A stretch of DNA of 64,000 bases from Brucella anthropi_A (GTDB lineage Bacteria > Pseudomonadota > Alphaproteobacteria > Rhizobiales > Rhizobiaceae), in NCBI RefSeq assembly GCF_046630315.1, contig NZ_LQBD01000005.1, positions 1 through 64,000 on the forward strand, written 5' to 3'. Each line of letters opens with the position of its first letter. The stretch's first letter is position 1. Positions 53,125 through 62,337 of this stretch are shown here, in pieces. The notes under the pieces are model-generated. The model was not told the origin of the DNA. It did not search any database and was given only the letters and a program-made list of their open reading frames with translations. A program made the translations under genes and the position numbers.

Positions 53125-53660
53125 GCTTTGGTTCCTGTCTTCTTCGTGGTCTTTTTTGCAGGCGCGGCGGTAGCAGCCTTGCCTGTTTCCGATTTCGCTG
53201 CTGCGGGCTTTTTGGCGGAAACCGTCTTCGGCGCCGTCTTGCGCGCCGGCTTCCTGGGTGCCGCCGCTTTTTCCGCTGCCGGCTCGACCGCAGGCGGAAC
53301 CGGCGTCGTCACTTCCGCGACTTTTTCAGGGGGCGCTGGCGACACGGGGGACGACATGGAGGAGGTGGACTGGAGGCCAGCGCGCAAATCCTCGCCCGCG
53401 CTTCGAATCGGATCGAAGACCTGCGTGATCTTCGAGCGCGGATCGAGCTTGCGGGTCTCATCGATGATGGTCTTGACGTCGTCAAGCTCGGCCTCTTTCA
53501 AGGCTTCGTCGAACTGCTGCTTGAACTCGTTGGCGGTGGCGCGCATGCGCGCGGTCGCCTTGCCGAATGCTCTCAGCATTTTCGGCAAATCCTTGGGACC
53601 GACCACCACGATCATCACGATCGCAATAATCAGAAGTTCAGACCAACCGATGTCGAACAT
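53121..53660 (-). CDS. tatB: Twin-arginine translocase subunit TatB
   Basis: A 179-residue protein with one N-terminal helix (MFDIGWSELLIIAIVMIVV), the GPKDLPKMLR hinge, an amphipathic helix and a long Ala/Pro/Lys-rich tail ending in a lysine cluster (AKKTTKKTGTKA). The start at 53660 begins directly with the helix, as in the family. It precedes tatC with a four-base overlap; the gap to tatA contains a hairpin repeat. Confidence 0.93.
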   Translation of the reverse strand: MFDIGWSELLIIAIVMIVVVGPKDLPKMLRAFGKATARMRATANEFKQQFDEALKEAELDDVKTIIDETRKLDPRSKITQVFDPIRSAGEDLRAGLQSTSSMSSPVSPAPPEKVAEVTTPVPPAVEPAAEKAAAPRKPARKTAPKTVSAKKPAAAKSETGKAATAAPAKKTTKKTGTKA

Positions 53661-53762
53661 ATTCCTGATACCTCGCGCAATTCGCGCACACGTCCCGTCT
53701 TTCGGCGGAAAACCGCACTTGCAATGGCAAATATGCTGCGAACGCCGTTGCGCACGCAGCAT

Positions 53763-53803
53763 TCTTTATCCCGAAACCGGTTCCCACTTTCGGGAGACAT
53801 GCC
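53763..53803 (-). repeat. Dispersed hairpin repeat, copy B
   Basis: On the minus strand GCATGTCt-CCCGAAA-gtgggaaccgg-TTTCGGG-ataaagaatgc. The inner stem keeps pairing through compensating changes compared with copy A (CCCAAAA/TTTTGGG). It lies between tatA and tatB, five bases after the tatA stop codon. Confidence 0.75.
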
Positions 53804-53808
53804 CCAGA

Positions 53809-54039
53809 TCAGGACTTGGTGGTTTTCTTGACGTCGTTGACGGTTTCATCGGCCTTGGCGTCGATCGTGCGGCCCGAATCCCTGGCGTCCTCCTTGGCGT
53901 CTTCGTCGGACATGCCCTGCTTGAAGTTCTTGATGCCCTTGGCAACATCGCCCATCAGCTCGGGAATCTTGCCGCGGCCAAACAGAAGAAGCACAACCGC
54001 CAGGACGATCAGCCAGTGCCAGATGGAAAAGCTACCCAT
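53809..54039 (-). CDS. tatA: Twin-arginine translocase subunit TatA
   Basis: A 76-residue pore-forming subunit: helix SIWHWLIVLAVVLLLFG (residues 4-20), hinge RGKIPELMGDVAKG, amphipathic helix and an acidic/basic tail. The start at 54039 follows GAGAGGAATAAA. It is transcribed after scpB and before tatB. Confidence 0.94.
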   Translation of the reverse strand: MGSFSIWHWLIVLAVVLLLFGRGKIPELMGDVAKGIKNFKQGMSDEDAKEDARDSGRTIDAKADETVNDVKKTTKS

Positions 54040-54198
54040 TTTATTCCTCTCATTGCCGCAAGCCCGCGGCATGTTCCTGCAATGCCAGTTACGATTTAAG
54101 CGCTTTCAACAAATCTTTCAAACAGAAGTGTGACGGTGAACGGCTTTGCGACAAATAAATTGACGTGCAAGGTCGGACAGGAAGCCGGACGGGGGGGG

Positions 54199-54927
54199 CT
54201 ATTCACCGCGCGGGGCAAGCAGGCCGAGGCTTTCCAGATCGATATCCTCAAGCGGTTCCTCGTCTTCCGTCAGCTCATCCGGGTCGATATTCGGCACCGG
54301 CACGGCAAAACCGGATGGCATGCGCGCAGACAGAAGCCCTGCCCCGCGCAACTCTTCCAGTCCCGGCAGATCGCGGATTTCCGGAAGGCCGAAATGGTCA
54401 AGGAAGGAATCCGTCGTTCCATAGGTCACCGGGCGACCGGGGGTGCGGCGACGCCCGCGCAGCTTGATCCAGCCGGTCTCCATGAGCACATCCAGCGTGC
54501 CCTTCGAGGTTTCGACGCCGCGAATATCTTCCAGTTCGGCGCGCGTGACCGGCTGGTGATAGGCGATGATGGCCAAGACTTCCATCGCCGCGCGCGACAG
54601 CTTGCGCTGCTGGACGGCCTCGCGGTTCATGAGAAAGGCAAGGTCGGGCGCGGTGCGAAAGGCCCATCCGCTGCCGACCTGAACAAGATGCACGCCGCGC
54701 GTTTCATACATTTTCTGCAAATGACTCAAAACCGGAGCGATCTCCACATTGGCGGGAAGACGCTCCGCCAGCAGGCGTTCGGAAACCGGCTCGGAGGAGG
54801 CAAAAACAATGGCCTCGACAATGCGCGCAAGTTCGGCAAGGCCCTGCGACGAAACAGAAACTTCCGCTTCCATCCGATCCTCGTCGCTTTCGATTTCAGC
54901 CCGATTTCGACGTTCCGCCTCAGACAT
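54199..54927 (-). CDS. scpB: Segregation and condensation protein ScpB
   Basis: A 242-residue winged-helix partner of SMC-ScpA. ELARIVEAIVFASSEPVSE marks the N-terminus of the first winged helix, and LAIIAYHQPVTRAELEDIRG lies in the second. The ATG at 54927 overlaps the scpA stop by eight bases and has GAGG just upstream; a GTG at 54948 would extend the protein by seven residues. The C-terminal 40 residues are a variable acidic tail. Confidence 0.92.
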   Translation of the reverse strand: MSEAERRNRAEIESDEDRMEAEVSVSSQGLAELARIVEAIVFASSEPVSERLLAERLPANVEIAPVLSHLQKMYETRGVHLVQVGSGWAFRTAPDLAFLMNREAVQQRKLSRAAMEVLAIIAYHQPVTRAELEDIRGVETSKGTLDVLMETGWIKLRGRRRTPGRPVTYGTTDSFLDHFGLPEIRDLPGLEELRGAGLLSARMPSGFAVPVPNIDPDELTEDEEPLEDIDLESLGLLAPRGE

Positions 54928-55792
54928 CCTCGTCCTCATCCAGTTCACTCAGAGCCCCCGTCGCCCGGATATAGATCGGCTCGAAGGGCGCATTTTGCCT
55001 GACTTCCAGCTTGCCTTCACGGACAAGTTCGAGACTGGCGGCGAAGGAGCTTGCAAGTGCGGAGGCCCTCTCCCGCGGCGAAAGCGCATAATCGATCAGG
55101 AAGCGGTCGAGACAGACCCAGTCGCCTACCGATCCCATCAGGCGCACAAGCGCGCCGCGCGCTTCCTTCAACGACCAGACGGCCCGCTTGGCGATCTGCA
55201 CCTGCGATACGGCCTGCCGCTGCCTCTGGGAGGCATAGGCGGTGAGAAGATCGTACAATGTCGCGGAAAACTGGCTGGTCCTGTCCACCATAACCATTTC
55301 CGGCATGCCGCGCGCAAAGACATCCCGCCCCAGCCGGTTGCGGTTGACGAGTTTTGCCGCCGCGTCGCGCATGGCTTCGAGCCGCTTCAAACGATAATGC
55401 AGCGAAGCCGCCAGTTCCTCGCCGGTCGCGCCGTCATCGCCCTGCTGTTTCGGGATCAGCAGTTTCGACTTGAGATAGGCAAGCCATGCCGCCATGACGA
55501 GATAATCGGCGGCGAGTTCAAGACGCAATGCGCGCGCCTGTTCCACGAACACCAGATATTGCTCCGCGAGCGCCAGAACGGAGATGCGGGCAAGATCGAC
55601 GCGCTGGCTTCGCGCAAGGTGGAGCAGCAGGTCGAGCGGCCCCTCAAACCCCTGCACATCGATGAGGAGAGACGGTTCGCTTTCACTGCGTTCGGCCTCC
55701 CCCTGCCACAGCGCATCCATCGGCACGAGCGTGCCGTCCTTGCCGTCTGTGTCTGCGCCCGATGCCGCCAAGCCTGTTTTCCTGCCGATCAT
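54920..55792 (-). CDS. scpA: Segregation and condensation protein ScpA
   Basis: A 290-residue kleisin that bridges SMC heads. The N-terminal FEGPLDLLLHLARSQRVDLA and ISVLALAEQYLVFVEQA motifs, YLVMAAWLAYLKSKLLIPK, and the C-terminal acidic end (ELDEDEDV) are typical. The N-terminal 45 residues are variable. It follows nagZ by 53 bases and overlaps scpB. Confidence 0.93.
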   Translation of the reverse strand: MIGRKTGLAASGADTDGKDGTLVPMDALWQGEAERSESEPSLLIDVQGFEGPLDLLLHLARSQRVDLARISVLALAEQYLVFVEQARALRLELAADYLVMAAWLAYLKSKLLIPKQQGDDGATGEELAASLHYRLKRLEAMRDAAAKLVNRNRLGRDVFARGMPEMVMVDRTSQFSATLYDLLTAYASQRQRQAVSQVQIAKRAVWSLKEARGALVRLMGSVGDWVCLDRFLIDYALSPRERASALASSFAASLELVREGKLEVRQNAPFEPIYIRATGALSELDEDEDV

Positions 55793-55845
55793 ATTTCACC
55801 GGCGGATCAGCCCGCCGACCATGTCAGTTTACCAAGTTTTGACGA

Positions 55846-56865
55846 TTACGCTATCCGTTCGAACATGGCGTTGAACTCCGCCCTCAGTTCTTCCTCGTCG
55901 GAAAGATCGGGATCGCCCGCATAGACTTCCGCCAGATCGGCGCGGCGCTTCGCCTTGCCGTCGAGAACCGGCACGCGCGCGGCAACCTGCTTCAGTTCGT
56001 CCATCACGCCCGCGCAATAAAGCACGATGTCGCAGCCGGCGCCGATGATGCCTTCCGCAATGTCGCCAAGCGTGCCCGAAAGCGCCTTCATGGAAATATC
56101 GTCGCTCATCACGAGGCCGTCGAACTGGATGACATCGCGGATGATGGTGTTGATGACGGTCGGCGACAGGGTCGACGGGCGCTGTGGGTCGATGCAATCG
56201 AACACGACATGCGCGGTCATCGCCATCGGCAGATCATTGAGCGCCTTGAACGGCACGAAATCATGCGCGACCAGTTCGTTGAGCGGCACGGTGACGCGCG
56301 CCAGCTCCTTGTGCGTATCGGCAAATGCACGGCCATGCCCCGGCATATGCTTGACCACCGGCAGCAAACCGCCGGCCAGCAGGCCTTCCGCCGCCGCGCG
56401 TCCCATCTCGGCCACGGCATGCGGGTTCTTCGAATAGGCGCGGGCTCCGATGACATCATGGGCCCCTTCCACCGGCACGTCGAGCACCGGCAGGCAGTCC
56501 ACATTGACGCCCACCTTCATGAGATCGAAGGCGTGCAGGCGGGCATGAAGCCATGCGGCGCGCAGGCCCGCCTCGCGATCGCGCGCATAGATGGCGCCGA
56601 TTTCGGCGGCGGCGGGATAGTTGGGAACCAGCGGCGGGCGAAGCCGCTGCACGCGCCCGCCCTCCTGATCGATGAATATCGGCGTCTGGTCCCGGCCCGT
56701 CAGGTCGCGCATATGCGCCGTCAGATCGGAAACCTGTTCCAGGCTTTCGACATTGCGCGCAAAAAGAATGAAGCCCCAGGGGCTTTCATCGCGGAAGAAC
56801 GCGATCTCATCCTCGGTCAGTTTCGTTCCCGACACGCCGGCAATCCATGCCTTGCACTCTTTCAT
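55846..56865 (-). CDS. nagZ: Beta-N-acetylhexosaminidase NagZ
   Basis: A 339-residue family 3 glycosidase that removes GlcNAc from muropeptides during cell-wall recycling in the cytoplasm. The signature VVKHMPGHGRAFADTHK (about 170-186) carries the substrate-binding KH and the acid/base His-Asp pair; VMSDDISMKAL holds the catalytic nucleophile aspartate. NagZ next to a SPOR-domain protein and scpAB is the standard Rhizobiales order. Confidence 0.94.
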   Translation of the reverse strand: MKECKAWIAGVSGTKLTEDEIAFFRDESPWGFILFARNVESLEQVSDLTAHMRDLTGRDQTPIFIDQEGGRVQRLRPPLVPNYPAAAEIGAIYARDREAGLRAAWLHARLHAFDLMKVGVNVDCLPVLDVPVEGAHDVIGARAYSKNPHAVAEMGRAAAEGLLAGGLLPVVKHMPGHGRAFADTHKELARVTVPLNELVAHDFVPFKALNDLPMAMTAHVVFDCIDPQRPSTLSPTVINTIIRDVIQFDGLVMSDDISMKALSGTLGDIAEGIIGAGCDIVLYCAGVMDELKQVAARVPVLDGKAKRRADLAEVYAGDPDLSDEEELRAEFNAMFERIA

Positions 56866-56956
56866 GCGCTCTTCCCCAAATATCTGGAAATGCTGAATTC
56901 AAACAAGCCTGTCCCGGTTTAGCCGAAAAAATCAGGCCTTGGTAGTGGACCATGAA

Positions 56957-56984
56957 AAAGGGCGGCCAAAGCCGCCCTTTCCCT
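56957..56984 (-). terminator. SPOR gene terminator
   Basis: Stem AAAGGGCGGC / GCCGCCCTTT with a four-base loop; on the minus strand it is followed by TTCATGG. It lies 18 bases after the stop codon and may only partly terminate, because nagZ follows. Confidence 0.65.
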
Positions 56985-57001
56985 ATTCACCTTACTATCG
57001 A

Positions 57002-59905
57002 TTACTGCGTCACGAAGCAGCTGCCGCCAGCCGATTTGAGGCGTGTGCAAAGCGCGGATGCGTCTTCCTTGGAGCCGCCCTGAATGCGGACGCGGTAGTA
57101 AGTGCCCTTGCCCGGAATATCGGCGCGCTTGATGTCGACGCTGCGGCCACCGATCACGCTGCCATATTTCTGGGCCATATTGGCATAGGATTTCTGCGCC
57201 AGTTCAGCAGATGGCTGCGAAGCGATCTGGATGAAATAGCCGCCTGCCCCCGCAGCCGAGGCCATCTGAGGTGCGGCAGCCGGTGCCTGCTGCGTGCGCT
57301 GCGGAACATTGCCGACGATGTTGACCGGCTGTTCGGCAGGCCGCGACGGCACAACCGGGGCGCGGACAGGAAGATGCGGCGCTTGCGCAACCGGCTGGGG
57401 CTGCGGGGCCGGAGAAGGTGCCGGTGCCGGCGTCTGGGCAGCCGGTTCCGCAGGCGCATCGCCAGCGGCCAGCGCACCGATTTCATCCCCGCCCGCCGGC
57501 GCGGCAGGCTGCGCGGCGGCTTCCTCCGGTGCCGGAGTTGGCTGGACGATGGAGCCATCCGGGCGAACAATCATGGTTTCCACTTCACGCGGCTGGACCA
57601 GCGGTGCGTTGTGGTTCGCGGCAGGGGCATTGTGCGCCACCTGTGGTTCGTCAGGCGCATTATCCGCCATATTCTCGCTGTCATCCGTGCCGGAAATGTC
57701 CACCGGCTCTTCACCGGATGTAATCAGCGACTTTTGTTCCGGATTGTTCGGCAGTGTACCGGCAACGCGGTCATAAACGGCCTTGTCCTGGTTCGGCACC
57801 GTTGCACCGCCCGGATTTTCCGGCTGCATCTTGATCGGATCGCTGTCAGCGCGAATCACCACCGGCTCGCCGGAACCGCCGCCGCCGAGGAAATGATAGC
57901 CAATCCCGCCAAGCAGCACCGCGACGCCTGCCACGCTGGCCAGAATGAGGCCGCGACGGCCACGGACCGGGCGACTGCGATAGGCCTCGGCGGCAACGCC
58001 AAGGTCATCATCCGCCTGCATTGCGGCGCGTTCGCCATAGTCGCCGCCTTCCAGGGTCTGCGCGCCCTGGGCTGCCCAATGGTTGTAGAAATCGTCTTCA
58101 TTGCCCAGCGGGTTGGAAGCCTTCGGCTGCGCTGACGGCTGAGGCGTCGCCTGGGAAGCCAGCTGGGGGGTCGCCTGCGAACGGCCATATGCGGCCGCGG
58201 CACCGACGCCCATCGCCGCAGCGCCGACTGCGGCGCCCATGCTGGCGCCCGCATTAGGCAGATAGGTTGAAGCGCTTTCGCGGAATATATCCTCAAAGGC
58301 CCGGTCGGCTTCGCTCTGCGCGTCGGACTTGGCCGGATCGTCGACCCCGACCGTATTGAAGACTTCCGCGAATTCCGATTCGAGCTCCGTCAGCCCGGCA
58401 TTGAACTCGTCTTCACCATAATCGACGTCCGGCAGATCGAGCGAATGGGTCTGCTCGACCTTTTCCTCGGCCACGCTCAGGGTTTCGACTTCGGGCGCGG
58501 GGGCACTGACGGGAGCGGCATAAGCGCTTCCGAATGACGGGAACTGCGCCGGTGAAGACCGGTAATCATCGTCCGGGCGGACCGCATGCGCATAAGCGGC
58601 GGTTTCCTCTTCGGCTTCCGCGCCCAGATCGAGATCAAGATCGTCCTCGGTGAGGAAATCATCTTCGCTGAAATCGGTCTCTTCCTCGATGGCGGAAACA
58701 TCGCCGGATGGCTCGAAACCGAAATCGTCTTCCGACAGGCTGATCTCATCCAGATCAGAGAAATCGTCCTCCGTCGCTTCGGTCGTGGCCAGAACCGATT
58801 CGTCCTCGACGTCGAATGAAAAATCATCCTCGAAGGAGAAATCGTCCTCGCCGCCGAGCGACGATGCGGGCCCCGCAACAGGCGCATGATCCGCCTGCGG
58901 CGCCGCTGCACCCTGCGCTGCGGAAGAGAAATTGCTTCGCGTGTAATATGGATATCCGGAAGGGACGGCCTGCGGCACATAGGCCTGCGCATAAGCCTGT
59001 ACCGGCGCGGCAGCCTCTGGCGCATCGCGATAGAGCGTATCGTCAAGCTCCGGCTCATCCCGATCATCCAGCCCCTGCACCGGACCAGCATCGTGGCTGA
59101 CGGCGGCGTCTACAGCCGCGTCCAGCTGGGGGGAATAGCTGTCTTCGCGCGACATTGGCTGCGGGTCGTCGCCGAAAAGAAGATTTTCCAATTCGTCCTC
59201 AAGCGACACCGGCGAAGCGGCAGCAACATAGGACGGCGCCGCCGATTCTGCGGCCTCGACATTCCAGTCATGATCGCTTTCGGGGCCGTGGGCGGAGGAA
59301 TAAGCCTCTTCCTGCGGCTCGATCGCCGGCTGATAGATCGTCGGATCATAATCGGACTGATCGATATGAACGGGCTCGACGGTTTCGCGGCGGCCATGGA
59401 CCGACGACGATGCGGCATAGGTTTCCCCGCGCGAATCGCGTGCGGCCGAATAGTCGTTATAATCGAATTGCGGCACAGGCTCGGTGCGGTCGACTTCCTC
59501 GAAGGCGAGCGTTTCGAAGGATGGCGCATCCGGTTCGAGCGCATCCTCATCCATCTGAAGATCGAACTCGTCTTCCAGAGCCGAAGCAAGCTCCTCTTCG
59601 CGCATCAGCGCTTCGTCACCCCGATAGGAATCACCGTGCGTCGGCGTTGCTTCGAACTGTGACGGGTCCACAGGCCGAGAATAATCATTGAAATCGCCCA
59701 GCAGTTCGCGCTCCAGATCCAGCGATGGATCAAAGCCCGGATCGGTTCGGTTGTCTTCAAAATAATCAGGTCGGCGCTCATTCCAAGCGACGTGGTCATC
59801 AGCAGGCGTGCCGAAGTCCATGATCCGCGACAATTCCATCAGCGGATCGTCTTCGTGCAACGGACGCTCGCCGTAATTACGGGGATTTGCACTGCTGTCC
59901 GTCAT
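57002..59905 (-). CDS. Large acidic SPOR-domain membrane protein
   Basis: A 967-residue protein: an extended, acidic, low-complexity cytoplasmic region (1-645), one membrane helix (about 650-672, LILASVAGVAVLLGGIGY), a Pro/Ala-rich periplasmic linker, and a C-terminal SPOR domain (889-967, GYFIQIASQPSAELAQ) that binds denuded glycan at division sites. The cytoplasmic part contains repeated EDDF blocks around residues 350-435. SPOR proteins in other bacteria act in cell division; this family is a good candidate for a septal factor. It lies between argS and nagZ. Confidence 0.88.
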   Translation of the reverse strand: MTDSSANPRNYGERPLHEDDPLMELSRIMDFGTPADDHVAWNERRPDYFEDNRTDPGFDPSLDLERELLGDFNDYSRPVDPSQFEATPTHGDSYRGDEALMREEELASALEDEFDLQMDEDALEPDAPSFETLAFEEVDRTEPVPQFDYNDYSAARDSRGETYAASSSVHGRRETVEPVHIDQSDYDPTIYQPAIEPQEEAYSSAHGPESDHDWNVEAAESAAPSYVAAASPVSLEDELENLLFGDDPQPMSREDSYSPQLDAAVDAAVSHDAGPVQGLDDRDEPELDDTLYRDAPEAAAPVQAYAQAYVPQAVPSGYPYYTRSNFSSAAQGAAAPQADHAPVAGPASSLGGEDDFSFEDDFSFDVEDESVLATTEATEDDFSDLDEISLSEDDFGFEPSGDVSAIEEETDFSEDDFLTEDDLDLDLGAEAEEETAAYAHAVRPDDDYRSSPAQFPSFGSAYAAPVSAPAPEVETLSVAEEKVEQTHSLDLPDVDYGEDEFNAGLTELESEFAEVFNTVGVDDPAKSDAQSEADRAFEDIFRESASTYLPNAGASMGAAVGAAAMGVGAAAAYGRSQATPQLASQATPQPSAQPKASNPLGNEDDFYNHWAAQGAQTLEGGDYGERAAMQADDDLGVAAEAYRSRPVRGRRGLILASVAGVAVLLGGIGYHFLGGGGSGEPVVIRADSDPIKMQPENPGGATVPNQDKAVYDRVAGTLPNNPEQKSLITSGEEPVDISGTDDSENMADNAPDEPQVAHNAPAANHNAPLVQPREVETMIVRPDGSIVQPTPAPEEAAAQPAAPAGGDEIGALAAGDAPAEPAAQTPAPAPSPAPQPQPVAQAPHLPVRAPVVPSRPAEQPVNIVGNVPQRTQQAPAAAPQMASAAGAGGYFIQIASQPSAELAQKSYANMAQKYGSVIGGRSVDIKRADIPGKGTYYRVRIQGGSKEDASALCTRLKSAGGSCFVTQ

Positions 59906-60217
59906 GGCGTGTTCCTAACTCAAACCCTGGAAGCCGCAAGACGGCTCCATACATTGCTTATTTAGCGAGGCAATGTGGGCAAAAGTTGACGGAAGTTTCC
60001 TGCGCCAGACGGAAGACCAATGACTTGCATTCATTTTGGCCTTCCACCTGTTCGACTTGCCAACCTTTGCCTTCGATCAGTCTTTCGACGTCAAAAGCCC
60101 TATGACAGCCGAGTGGTCTCCGAAATCATCTCGGTCCGCATTGCGCGGTCCGCATGCCGCGGAGACCAGTCTTCGAGTATAATCCGTCTCAAAAGGCCTT
60201 CACCTTCAAACTATACT
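59906..60217. other. Spacer between argS and the SPOR gene
   Basis: A 312-base gap with no credible gene. It contains an imperfect palindrome at 60114-60168 and a direct repeat of CGGTCCGCAT. A promoter for the SPOR gene could sit near 59960-60000. Confidence 0.4.
60114..60168. repeat. Imperfect palindrome downstream of argS
   Basis: TGGTCTCCG and its mirror CGGAGACCA are 37 bases apart, with a GCGGTCCGCAT-like centre. The outer AGTGGTC resembles the CTAGTGGTC ends of the palindrome at 9138, but there is no CTAG boundary. Confidence 0.4.
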
Positions 60218-61975
60218 CTAGCGCATTTCCGTTGGAGCATCCGCACCGATTATCGTCAATCCGGACGTCAGCACATCGGAAACAACCTGTACCAGCCCTA
60301 GCCTGGCTAGCGACAAGTCTGGATCGTTAACCTTAATAAAACGTAAGTCCGGGTTCTCCGTGCCTCTATTCCACTGCGAATGGAAGGCGCTGGCGAGGTC
60401 ATAAAGGTAGAAAGCAAGCCGATGCGGCTCCTGATGAATGGCCGCAGCCTCGATCAGGCGCGGATATTCGGCGAGCTTGCGAACGAGCGCGATTTCGCTC
60501 TCATCGGTCAGCTTGTCGAAATGCGCGGCCATGCCGACCCGGTCGAGATCGGCCAGGCCAAGCTGGTCCGCGGCCTGACGGAAAACCGAATGGCACCGGG
60601 CGGACGCATATTGCACGTAGAAGACCGGATTGTCCTTCGACTGCTCGGTCACCTTGGCAAAATCGAAGTCCAGCGGCGCATCGTTCTTCCGGTAAAGCAT
60701 CATGAAACGCACCGGATCGCGGCCAACTTCATCAACGACATCGCGCAGCGTGATGAACTCGCCTGCCCGCTTCGACATGCGCACCGGCTCGCCATCGCGG
60801 AACAGCTTGACCAGCTGGCAAAGCAGCACGGTGAGCTTGGCCTTGCCGTCGGAAACGGCCCTCGCAACCGCCTCCAGACGCTTGACATAGCCGCCATGGT
60901 CGGCGCCCAGCACATAGATCATCTCGTTGAAGCCGCGGTCGTACTTGTCCTTGAAATAGGCAACGTCGCCGGCAAAATAGGTGAAAGACCCGTCGGACTT
61001 CATCAGCGGACGGTCGATATCGTCGCCCACTTCCGTCGAGCGGAACAGGGTCTGCTCGCGGTCTTCCCAATCTTCCGGAAGCTGGCCCTTCGGCGGCGGC
61101 AGCTTGCCCTTGTAGACATGGCCCTTGAGCGTCAGATCGTTGATCGCATTGCGAATCGCCCGCGCATGATCGACATGCAGCTTGCGCTCGGAGAAGAACA
61201 CATCATGATGCACGTTGAGCGCATCGAGATCGGCGCGGATCATCGCCATCATGGCGTCGATCGTGCGGTCCTTCACCAGAGCGAGCGCCTCGGCTTCCGG
61301 CATTTCCAGAAGCTTCGTGCCGAATTCCTTCGCAAGCGCCTGCCCGACCGGGACAAGATAGTCACCGGGATAAAGACCGGACGGAATCTCGCCGATATCC
61401 TCACCCAGCGCCTCGCGGTAACGCAGCATGACGGAGCGCGCCAGCACATCGATCTGCGCGCCCGCATCGTTGATGTAGTATTCCTTCACCACATCATAGC
61501 CCGCAAATTTCAGCAGATTGGCCAGAACGTCGCCCACGACAGCACCCCGGCAATGGCCGACATGCATCGGGCCGGTGGGGTTTGCCGAAACATATTCGAC
61601 ATTGACCTTCGATCCGGCGCCAAGCTTTGAACGGCCAAAATCCGTACCTTCGTTCAGCATGGCGGAGAGTTCGCGCTGCCAATAGGTGGCCTTCAGACGC
61701 AGATTGATGAAACCCGGACCGGCGACATCGACGGTTTCGACATCCGCATCCGAGGCAAGAGCGTCGGCAATGCGGCCAGCCAGTTCACGCGGGTTCTGGC
61801 CGACAGCCTTGGAGAGCACCATTGCCGCATTGGTTGCGATATCGCCATGGGAAGCGTCTCGCGGCGGCTCGACACCGATGCGCGAAAGATCAAGTTCGCC
61901 ACCGTCTTTCGGTTTCAGATCAATATCTTGCAACGTCTTTTTGATACGTGCGTCGAAATCTGCAAAGATATTCAT
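60218..61975 (-). CDS. argS: Arginyl-tRNA synthetase
   Basis: A 585-residue class I synthetase. The HIGH motif is HVGHCRGAVVGD at about residue 135, preceded by NPTGPM; the DALR anticodon-binding domain forms the C-terminus (FYLYDLASAFHSQWN). A canonical KMSKS is replaced by RMSKRAGEF, common in ArgRS. Upstream lies the 55-bp repeat array, so the argS leader may contain up to five hairpins. Confidence 0.95.
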   Translation of the reverse strand: MNIFADFDARIKKTLQDIDLKPKDGGELDLSRIGVEPPRDASHGDIATNAAMVLSKAVGQNPRELAGRIADALASDADVETVDVAGPGFINLRLKATYWQRELSAMLNEGTDFGRSKLGAGSKVNVEYVSANPTGPMHVGHCRGAVVGDVLANLLKFAGYDVVKEYYINDAGAQIDVLARSVMLRYREALGEDIGEIPSGLYPGDYLVPVGQALAKEFGTKLLEMPEAEALALVKDRTIDAMMAMIRADLDALNVHHDVFFSERKLHVDHARAIRNAINDLTLKGHVYKGKLPPPKGQLPEDWEDREQTLFRSTEVGDDIDRPLMKSDGSFTYFAGDVAYFKDKYDRGFNEMIYVLGADHGGYVKRLEAVARAVSDGKAKLTVLLCQLVKLFRDGEPVRMSKRAGEFITLRDVVDEVGRDPVRFMMLYRKNDAPLDFDFAKVTEQSKDNPVFYVQYASARCHSVFRQAADQLGLADLDRVGMAAHFDKLTDESEIALVRKLAEYPRLIEAAAIHQEPHRLAFYLYDLASAFHSQWNRGTENPDLRFIKVNDPDLSLARLGLVQVVSDVLTSGLTIIGADAPTEMR

Positions 61976-62006
61976 GGTCTGTCCTGTCAGGCTTACGCCG
62001 GGCTTT

Positions 62007-62280
62007 GTTTCGTCGCATTGTCCAACGCAAAACCGCTTCGCACTTTTGCTGGAAATGCTTTGTTCTATCGCATTGTCCTACGCAAAACCGCTTCGCACTT
62101 TTGCTGGAAATGCTTTGTTTCATCGCATTGTCCAACGCAAAACCGCTTCGCACTTTTGCTGGAAATGCTTTGTTTCCCGCATTATCCTACGCAAAACCGC
62201 TTCGCACTTTTGCCGGAAATGCTTTGTTTCGTCGCATTATCCAACGCAAAACCGCTTCGCACTTTTGCTGGAAATGCTTT
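62007..62280. repeat. Five-copy 55-bp tandem repeat array
   Basis: Units start at 62007, 62062, 62117, 62172 (54 bases) and 62226 and each contains AACGCAAAACCGCTTCGCAC or a one-base variant. Within each, GCATT..AATGC and GCAAAA..TTTTGC can pair, giving the same nested-hairpin layout as the dispersed repeats. The array lies 31 bases upstream of the argS start and 57 bases beyond the dgt stop. Copy number may vary between strains. Confidence 0.9.
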
Positions 62281-62337
62281 AAATTCCCTGCGGAACCCGG
62301 CCCGTCCGCCGATAGATGCCGCTTCGTTTGGCCCCGA

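Noticed and set aside
62007..62280. CRISPR array
   Set aside because: The repeats are contiguous with no unique spacers and no cas genes are nearby.
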